From NCBI GenBank assembly GCA_021808425.1, contig JAKBBS010000001.1, positions 1 to 54,742 on the forward strand: a DNA stretch of 54,742 nucleotides, given 5' to 3'. This DNA comes from Actinomycetes bacterium (GTDB lineage Bacteria; Actinomycetota; Acidimicrobiia; Acidimicrobiales; Palsa-688). The position numbers and the translations under genes were made by a program. The notes under the pieces were generated by a model. That model was not told where the DNA came from. It saw only the letters and a list, made by a program, of their open reading frames with translations, and searched no databases. Below, in pieces: positions 50,319 to 54,742 of this stretch (the stretch's first letter is position 1; the number at the start of each line of letters is the position of its first letter).

Positions 50319-50526
50319 CCCCTATGTCCTCCATCCACGTGATCGCCTCAGCCACGCGGTCAGGGTCCCCGTCGAGCTCGCAGACGATCCAGCCTACGTC
50401 CTCGCTTACGTCGGCTCGTCGGATGTTGGCGAGCACCGCGAAGTCGCGGGCCAGCTCGCCTATCACCGGTCTCGGGACCAGCTCTGTCGGGAACGTCAGG
50501 CGAACTCGGGGCGACGCCTGATTCAT
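50281..50526 (-). CDS. NIL domain protein
   Basis: An 81-residue ACT-like protein of the NIL family. It has RVRLTFPTELVPRPVIGELARDF followed by ANIRRADVSEDVGWIVCELDGDPDRVAEAITWMEDIGVSVDRL, matching the beta-alpha-beta-beta-alpha-beta pattern and the L-x-F-x6-P-I-I motif. NIL domains occur on methionine importers and in stand-alone proteins linked to sulfur metabolism. Its ATG overlaps the larE stop (ATGA), so it is made together with the sulfur-transferase LarE, which fits a sulfur-related role. The end overlaps the kinase gene tail-to-tail. Confidence 0.85.
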   Translation of the reverse strand: MNQASPRVRLTFPTELVPRPVIGELARDFAVLANIRRADVSEDVGWIVCELDGDPDRVAEAITWMEDIGVSVDRLEHPLES

Positions 50527-51386
50527 TTTCCTACCATCCCTCCGTTGAGCAGGCCTCCGTTGAGCAGGCCTTCGTTGAGGTTTCCTGATCGCAGCCCCTC
50601 TAAGTCGAGTGTCACGTAGCGGTACCCGACCTGCTTCAAGGCGTCCACGATATCCATCCGCAGCGTAACGACACGCTCAAGCGCATCCACCGGAACCTCG
50701 ATCCTGGCCGCCTCGCCGTAGTGGCGGACGCGGAGCTCTCTGAAGCCGAGCGCCGCGAGAGCCGCTTCTGCTTTCGCGACGCGTCCGAGGACTGCCAGGG
50801 TGACAGGGGTTCCGTATGGGACGCGCGACGCCAGGCATGCGGCGGCAGGCTTGTCCCACACGTCGAGGCCGAGTTCACGGGCCGCCGCACGAACCGCCTG
50901 TTTGGTCATGCCAGCTGTGACCATAGGAAAGACCGCTCCGCGTTCTCGGGCTGCTACCTGGCCGGGACGATGCTCCGACAGGTCATCGACGTTGACTCCG
51001 AGCACTACTACCGCCCCGCTACTCGTCGCCAGCGGTTCCAGCCTATCCATCAGAGCACTCTTACAGTGGTAACAGCGGTCCGACCCGTTCGCAACGTACT
51101 CAGGGCGTGACGTTTCGTCGGTTCCGACCTGTAGCCAGTTAAGACCCCATCTTCCTGCGAACGCCCTGCACGATTCGAGCTCCGCCGGGGCAAGCGACGC
51201 CGACACCGCAGTCGCCAGGACGACGTTGTCCACTCCTAGCGTGTCGTTGGCTACCCAAGCAAGCAGGGCCGAGTCGACCCCCCCGCTGAAGGCTACAACC
51301 ACGTTCTCCAGGCGAGAGAGCTCCGTCCTCAACCGGTCAATGGACCCGAGCTCGAGGTGATCCGAGTCGCTTAGATCCGTCGTCAC
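50523..51386 (-). CDS. larE: ATP-dependent sacrificial sulfur transferase LarE
   Basis: A 287-residue PP-loop enzyme. LarE adenylates the pincer-nucleotide precursor (from LarB) and donates sulfur from its own Cys for the nickel-pincer cofactor of lactate racemase and related enzymes. The PP-loop is FSGGVDS (residues 34-40). DRCYHCK holds two further Cys (C105, C108), and Cys184 in KPAAACLASRVPYG sits where the sacrificial Cys of Lactobacillus LarE lies. No larB or larC is nearby. The C-terminus has a tandem repeat (GLLNGGLLNGG) encoded by 15-bp repeats. The GTG at 51386 has TAAACT 6 nt upstream. Confidence 0.93.
   Translation of the reverse strand: MTTDLSDSDHLELGSIDRLRTELSRLENVVVAFSGGVDSALLAWVANDTLGVDNVVLATAVSASLAPAELESCRAFAGRWGLNWLQVGTDETSRPEYVANGSDRCYHCKSALMDRLEPLATSSGAVVVLGVNVDDLSEHRPGQVAARERGAVFPMVTAGMTKQAVRAAARELGLDVWDKPAAACLASRVPYGTPVTLAVLGRVAKAEAALAALGFRELRVRHYGEAARIEVPVDALERVVTLRMDIVDALKQVGYRYVTLDLEGLRSGNLNEGLLNGGLLNGGMVGK
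50541..50585. repeat. 15-bp tandem repeat inside the larE 3' end
   Basis: TCCGTTGAGCAGGCC occurs twice without change at 50541-50555 and 50556-50570, followed by a degraded third unit (50571-50585). It encodes a 5-residue repeat near the LarE C-terminus and could vary in copy number by slippage without breaking the frame. Confidence 0.85.
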
Positions 51387-51392
51387 TGTCAA

Positions 51393-51398
51393 AGTTTA
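51393..51398 (-). promoter_or_regulatory. -10 box (TAAACT) for leaderless larE
   Basis: TAAACT on the minus strand, 6 nt (TTGACA), then the GTG at 51386. The start is chosen over the in-frame TTG two codons earlier. Confidence 0.6.
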
Positions 51399-51462
51399 AC
51401 CGCCAAGAGCGCGCCAACCCAGCGCCAGATCTCTCGGCGGCGATCGACGCTGCCGCGCTCGG

Positions 51463-51750
51463 TCAACGGTGATCGATACAGAGATCGACCAGGGGGTCGT
51501 CTTGTAGATAGAGAGGCTCGATCGCCACGCCGCAGGCTTCGCAGCGCCCGTAGGAGCCGGCATCCAAGCGGTGGAGTGCCGCCTCTACCCCGTCAAGATC
51601 GCGCGTCACGTCATCTAGTAAAGCGGACTCGTCTCGGACATTAAGCCCGGGCACTCCGGGTGAACCGACTTCAATGCCGGACAGGGCGGGCCCCGCCTGC
51701 TCGGCTTCGGTTGCGTATCCGGCAGAGGACCCCGGCTGGTTGTTCGACAT
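51463..51750 (-). CDS. DksA/TraR-type zinc-finger protein
   Basis: A 95-residue protein with a helical central region (ESALLDDVTRDLDGVEAALHRLDAGSYGRCEACG) and a C-terminal zinc finger of the DksA/TraR kind: CEACG, then EPLYLQDDPLVDLCIDHR, where the last ligands are Cys and His. The motif LDAGSYGRCEACG is diagnostic. The N-terminal 35 residues are probably disordered. Proteins of this family bind the RNA polymerase secondary channel, but many actinobacterial ones are poorly studied. TATCCT lies 9 nt before the ATG at 51750; a GTG/ATG further upstream overlaps the phosphodiesterase gene. Confidence 0.85.
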   Translation of the reverse strand: MSNNQPGSSAGYATEAEQAGPALSGIEVGSPGVPGLNVRDESALLDDVTRDLDGVEAALHRLDAGSYGRCEACGVAIEPLYLQDDPLVDLCIDHR

Positions 51751-51781
51751 GATGTGTCGAGGATAGAAGACCGAAGGCAGA

Positions 51782-52504
51782 TCAGGCACATGCCCGAGAC
51801 ACGGCTAGGGGCCGGTCGGTTATCAGTACCTCCGTTCCGAGCTGGGCCAGGCGGGCAGCGACCGACGTGTCGTTGACAGTCCACCCCACCACCGCGAGGC
51901 CCGCTTCGTGTACTGCCTCGACGGACTTTCCGTCGAGCGAACCGACCCAAGCGTGGATCGCCCAGTATCCGGCACTGGCTAGACGGCGAAGACCTTCCCC
52001 GTCGGGGACGTACTCGCAAAGGTGACCGACTTTGAGGAACGGCGCCGCTGCCAGCACACCGTCGGTTGCGTGCCTCGAGAACGACGACACCACGACCCGG
52101 TCCGCCGCACCCTTGGAAAGAAATTTCGCTGCGAGCTCGGAACCGGTGGCTCGGGCCAGCTCGCGACTCGCTTCTGGAGCCATCTTCAACTCGACGTTGA
52201 CCCTGCATCTGCCGGCGGCGGAGACGACCTCGGCGAGGGTGGGAAGGTTGGGAACCTCGATTCGCCGGAGGCGGTCCACCAGCCCTACCGGGGCTTGGCG
52301 GTCGTGTACCACGACGAACTCGCCGTCAGCGCTAAGCCACGTGTCGGTCTCGACACCTTCGATCGCCAGCGATTGAGCGAGTCGGAATGCGCCGAGCGAG
52401 TTCTCCGCAGGCGCCCGTCCACCGGCGGCGTTCACGTACGGCGTGCATTGTGGATCGTCGATGTCGACGTTTCCTCTGTGAGACCAGACTAGGCAGGTCG
52501 ACAT
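51782..52504 (-). CDS. ugpQ: Glycerophosphodiester phosphodiesterase (UgpQ-like)
   Basis: A 240-residue GDPD-family TIM barrel that hydrolyses glycerophosphodiesters to glycerol 3-phosphate and an alcohol. It has the N-terminal SHRG motif (His9), then APAENSLGAFRLA (the P-E-N-T equivalent with Glu), IEGVETDTWLSADGEFVVVHD (metal ligands E, D and the second catalytic His), VNVELKM and GWTVND. There is an insertion of about ten residues between the HRG and AEN motifs. The ATG lies 2 bp after the UgpE-like permease stop, so it is part of the importer operon and would process imported glycerophosphodiesters. No signal peptide, so it is cytoplasmic. Confidence 0.9.
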   Translation of the reverse strand: MSTCLVWSHRGNVDIDDPQCTPYVNAAGGRAPAENSLGAFRLAQSLAIEGVETDTWLSADGEFVVVHDRQAPVGLVDRLRRIEVPNLPTLAEVVSAAGRCRVNVELKMAPEASRELARATGSELAAKFLSKGAADRVVVSSFSRHATDGVLAAAPFLKVGHLCEYVPDGEGLRRLASAGYWAIHAWVGSLDGKSVEAVHEAGLAVVGWTVNDTSVAARLAQLGTEVLITDRPLAVSRACA

Positions 52505-52506
52505 AT

Positions 52507-53433
52507 TCAGTTGATTCCCGACATCAGGCCCCGCACGAACCACCTTTGCATGACCACGACGACTAGCACGGGAGGGATAAGTGCCACAAGTGCCAAGACC
52601 ATTACAAGGTCCCATTGCGGCACAGCGAAGCTCTGAGCTGCGCTGATAAGACCCTTCACTCCCATTACGACTGTTGCCCTTTTCAGGCTCGAAGCTACGA
52701 GCAACGGCCAAAGGTACTGGTTCCAGCCGTATATGAACTCGAGCACTGCCAGAGCAGCGAGCGTGGGGCGGGCGAGGGGAAGCACAACGGAAACGAGGAA
52801 ACGAATCGGCCCGACGCCATCGAGGCGTGCTGCATCAGCCAGCTCCGAAGGAAACGCCCTGAAATACTGGCGGAGCAGGAAGACCGCCGTGGCCGAGGCG
52901 ACGAGGGGCAAGATGAGTCCCGCCTGGGTGTCGAGCAGGCCGAGGTTTGCCGTCACTGAATATGTTGGGAAAAAGCGAACTTCGATTGGCATCATCAACG
53001 TGACGAAGATAAGGCCGAACATTAAAAGCCGTCCCGGAAAAAGAAAGAATGACACGGCGTAAGCGGCCGGTATAGACAAAGCGAGCTTCAGCAATGTCAC
53101 TCCCAGCGCCATTACTGCCGAGTTCTCAAGCATCGAAGTGAGCTTCGGCGTGTCGGGTATCCCGCGGATTAGCGTCGAGAGGTTCGTCCCCAGCTGCCCG
53201 GCGGGCAGGAGAGGAACCCCCCTGAGAAGGTCCGCGGCGGGACGGCTCGCCACGACGAAGCAAAGGTAAATCGGCGAAGCGAACAGCGCCGCCAGCAGGA
53301 TCAGTCCAAAGTGGCGTGCGACGCCTCCGCTACTGCGTTTACGGCTGCGTTTGCGCCTTCGCGCCGTGCTTAGGACGGCCCCGGAAATCCGGGAATCCAG
53401 CAACATATCCCAGCCGATGTCGGTCTCGATCAA
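52507..53433 (-). CDS. ugpE: ABC transporter permease, UgpE/MalG type
   Basis: A 308-residue inner-membrane permease with six helices. The MalG-class EAA loop is FRAFPSELADAARLDGVGPIRFLVSVVLPLARPTLAALAV, and YGWNQYLWPLLVASS and the ending VVVMQRWFVRGLMSGIN are typical of sugar or glycerol-3-phosphate importers. The TTG at 53433 overlaps the UgpA stop (TTGA). An ATG at 53406 is an alternative. A basic segment RRRKRSRKRSS precedes the first helix. Operon context with a glycerophosphodiesterase favours glycerol-3-phosphate or glycerophosphodiester uptake over sugars. Confidence 0.88.
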   Translation of the reverse strand: MIETDIGWDMLLDSRISGAVLSTARRRKRSRKRSSGGVARHFGLILLAALFASPIYLCFVVASRPAADLLRGVPLLPAGQLGTNLSTLIRGIPDTPKLTSMLENSAVMALGVTLLKLALSIPAAYAVSFFLFPGRLLMFGLIFVTLMMPIEVRFFPTYSVTANLGLLDTQAGLILPLVASATAVFLLRQYFRAFPSELADAARLDGVGPIRFLVSVVLPLARPTLAALAVLEFIYGWNQYLWPLLVASSLKRATVVMGVKGLISAAQSFAVPQWDLVMVLALVALIPPVLVVVVMQRWFVRGLMSGIN

Positions 53434-54341
53434 CTGTAGTGAACCCTTCGATTGATAACACGAAACTGCACCGCCAGCAAGATGCCGGCGATCACGAACA
53501 GAAGTACGGTCTCCGCTCCGGCGAGACCTACATCGCCGTTTTGGAATCCGTCTCGGTAGAGCGCGTAGACGAGAGTTGTCGTCGAACCGCCTGGGCCACC
53601 CTGACTGACAACGTCTATCACAGCGAAACTCCCGAACAGCGCCGCCAGCATATCCATGACGACCACGAAGACCGTGGTCGGGCCGAGCAAGGGGAAGACG
53701 ATCCTCCAGAAGCGCCTCACAGCGCCGGCGCCGTCGACCGTCGCCGCCTCGACGACGTCGAGCGGGATACCTTGAAGTCCTGCCGAGAAGAAGACGAAGT
53801 CGTATGCGGTCTGTTGCCAGATCGTCATCGCCGATATGAGGACGAACGCTTGTGTACCCGACAGCGCAAAGTTCCAGTTCACCCCAAGAGCTCCGAACAG
53901 CCGAGCAGCTGGACCGATGCGAGGCTCGAACAGGAACAGCCAGATAGCTCCGGCGACGGCACCGGGGACCGCGTAGCTCCAGATGAACAGCGTCCGGTAG
54001 ACACTCTTGAATCTCCCCGTCTGCTCGACCTGGACGGCGATGAAGAGGCTCACGGCCAACGAGACAACCGTGGTGACAACCGTGAAGAGTGCCGTGACTT
54101 CCAAAGCCTGGAGGTATCCGCCTGCCAGGGCCGCCCGGAAGTTCGCGACACCGGAGAAGCGGGAACCCAACCCGAACGCGTTGGACTCCCGCATCGACTC
54201 GACCACCGCCTGGCCGGACGGCCACAAGAAGAACACGGCAACGATTGCGAGCTCTGGAAGCATAAACGCGAAAGGAAGGACTCGGTGGGGGTAGACCGCG
54301 CCGGCTCTCCTTCGGCGGGACTTGGCCGCGCTTCGCGCCAC
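53430..54341 (-). CDS. ugpA: ABC transporter permease, UgpA/MalF type
   Basis: A 303-residue permease partnering the UgpE-like subunit. After a basic N-terminus it has about six helices. The EAA loop is LQGIPLDVVEAATVDGAGAVRRFWRIVFPLLGPTTVFVVV. The conserved motif FDVIDVVSQGGPGGSTTTLVYALY appears as SFAVIDVVSQGGPGG... and is highly characteristic of UgpA-like importers. The GTG start is 3 bp after the solute-binding protein stop. The ATPase (UgpC) is not in the window. Confidence 0.9.
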   Translation of the reverse strand: MARSAAKSRRRRAGAVYPHRVLPFAFMLPELAIVAVFFLWPSGQAVVESMRESNAFGLGSRFSGVANFRAALAGGYLQALEVTALFTVVTTVVSLAVSLFIAVQVEQTGRFKSVYRTLFIWSYAVPGAVAGAIWLFLFEPRIGPAARLFGALGVNWNFALSGTQAFVLISAMTIWQQTAYDFVFFSAGLQGIPLDVVEAATVDGAGAVRRFWRIVFPLLGPTTVFVVVMDMLAALFGSFAVIDVVSQGGPGGSTTTLVYALYRDGFQNGDVGLAGAETVLLFVIAGILLAVQFRVINRRVHYS

Positions 54342-54344
54342 AGG

Positions 54345-54742
54345 CTACCCGCCGTACTGGGAGGCGAACTGAGCGAGGATGGCGTCACCTTTGCTTTGCG
54401 CCGAGGCGAGCGCCGCCGCCGCTGTCTGCTTGCCGGAGAGTATATCTGCTATTGCGGAGGCCTCGACTTGGCGGACCTCCGGAAGGTAGCCGAGGCGGAT
54501 ACCGCGAGTCGCGGGTGTCGGCGTCTTGTTGTCAAGTTCGCTGACAGCCACCTGATCGTTAGGGTGCGTGGCGTAGAAGTTCTGAGAGCTGAGAAGCGTC
54601 GCTCCCGCCTTGGTCACTGGCACATAGCCAGTGTTCGATGCCCAAAAGGCCTGCGACGAAGCGGACTTCAAGAACGCAAGGAACTTCGCGTCACCCGGGT
54701 ACGTGTTCGAAGGTGCACCGGACATGACCCACAACGATGCGC
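54345..54742 (-). CDS. ugpB: Extracellular solute-binding protein, UgpB-like, C-terminal fragment (5' end outside window)
   Basis: At least 129 C-terminal residues of a family 1 solute-binding lipoprotein. It shows the typical end of such proteins: WVMSGAPSNTYPGDAKFLAFLKSASSQAFWASNTGYVPVTKAG, with the W-x-x-x-T-G-Y-x-P-V motif, and a final helix SGKQTAAAALASAQSKGDAILAQF. The gene continues beyond the window edge. It is the first visible gene of the ugpB-A-E-Q operon and would capture the substrate outside the membrane. Assignment to glycerol 3-phosphate rests on the neighbouring phosphodiesterase. Confidence 0.82.
   Translation of the reverse strand, partial: ASLWVMSGAPSNTYPGDAKFLAFLKSASSQAFWASNTGYVPVTKAGATLLSSQNFYATHPNDQVAVSELDNKTPTPATRGIRLGYLPEVRQVEASAIADILSGKQTAAAALASAQSKGDAILAQFASQYGG

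Noticed and set aside
53434..54225. Upstream extension of the UgpE-like frame
   Set aside because: It runs in another frame through ugpA on the same strand; composition is Arg/Gly-rich, typical of an off-frame reading.

Overview
This is a gene-dense, high-G+C chromosomal stretch of an actinobacterium. Several things point to Actinomycetota: lipid II amidation genes murT/gatD, a DUF3040 protein, a PAC2 protein, a HelD-type RNA polymerase recycling factor, a SCO6880-type secretion protein, and heavy use of GTG and TTG starts. The mix of genes and the small 4-Cys protein at 47585 suggest a deep lineage such as class Acidimicrobiia, but that placement is an inference. At least ten genes begin 6-7 nt after a TANNNT box with no Shine-Dalgarno sequence, so leaderless transcription looks common. 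I saw no rRNA, tRNA, CRISPR array or insertion sequence, no convincing rho-independent terminator, and no gene-free gap above about 200 bp.

Layout. 1-5243 is metabolic: the end of pntB, a DOPA-dioxygenase-like gene, DoxX, an acyl-CoA synthetase, an SRPBCC protein and serS. 5314-9306 holds a GT2 glycosyltransferase, a large GT-C-like membrane protein and sqdB (UDP-sulfoquinovose synthase), which suggests a sulfonated surface glycan or lipid. 9496-14344 is a five-gene MacA/MacB-type export operon bracketed by an unusual lipoprotein and a membrane-anchored protein. 14408-19352 holds DUF3040, a ROK sugar kinase, murT-gatD (peptidoglycan amidation), a second DoxX and a stand-alone LigD-type polymerase domain.

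19392-27300 is a compact conjugation module. Five overlapping or tightly spaced minus-strand genes (a small pilin-like protein, a VirB6-like channel, SCO6880, a VirB4 ATPase, a coupling protein) diverge from a plus-strand MobF relaxase across an AT-rich region with an inverted repeat. No integrase, replication gene or cell-wall hydrolase is visible. The relaxase keeps its HxHxH triad, but its helicase half appears to have lost the P-loop and other helicase motifs.

27312-35336 carries a YbhN-type flippase-like protein, a lipoprotein, a primary-like sigma factor, a MarR regulator with a palindromic candidate operator, HelD, and hemE-hemY. 35294-42080 is a second envelope cluster: a cyclase-fold protein, a methyltransferase and a GT4 in overlapping order, then an apolipoprotein N-acyltransferase whose catalytic Cys is replaced by Ser, a GT2, another methyltransferase and GtrA. 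42194-47839 holds a thioesterase, citrate synthase, chorismate mutase, GNAT, PAC2, an unrecognised protein, NUDIX and a small 4-Cys protein. 47905-50318 is a two-component system preceded by 11-bp-phased direct repeats. 50281-54742 holds a NIL-domain protein, larE, a DksA-like zinc protein, and a Ugp-type glycerol-3-phosphate importer coupled to a glycerophosphodiesterase.
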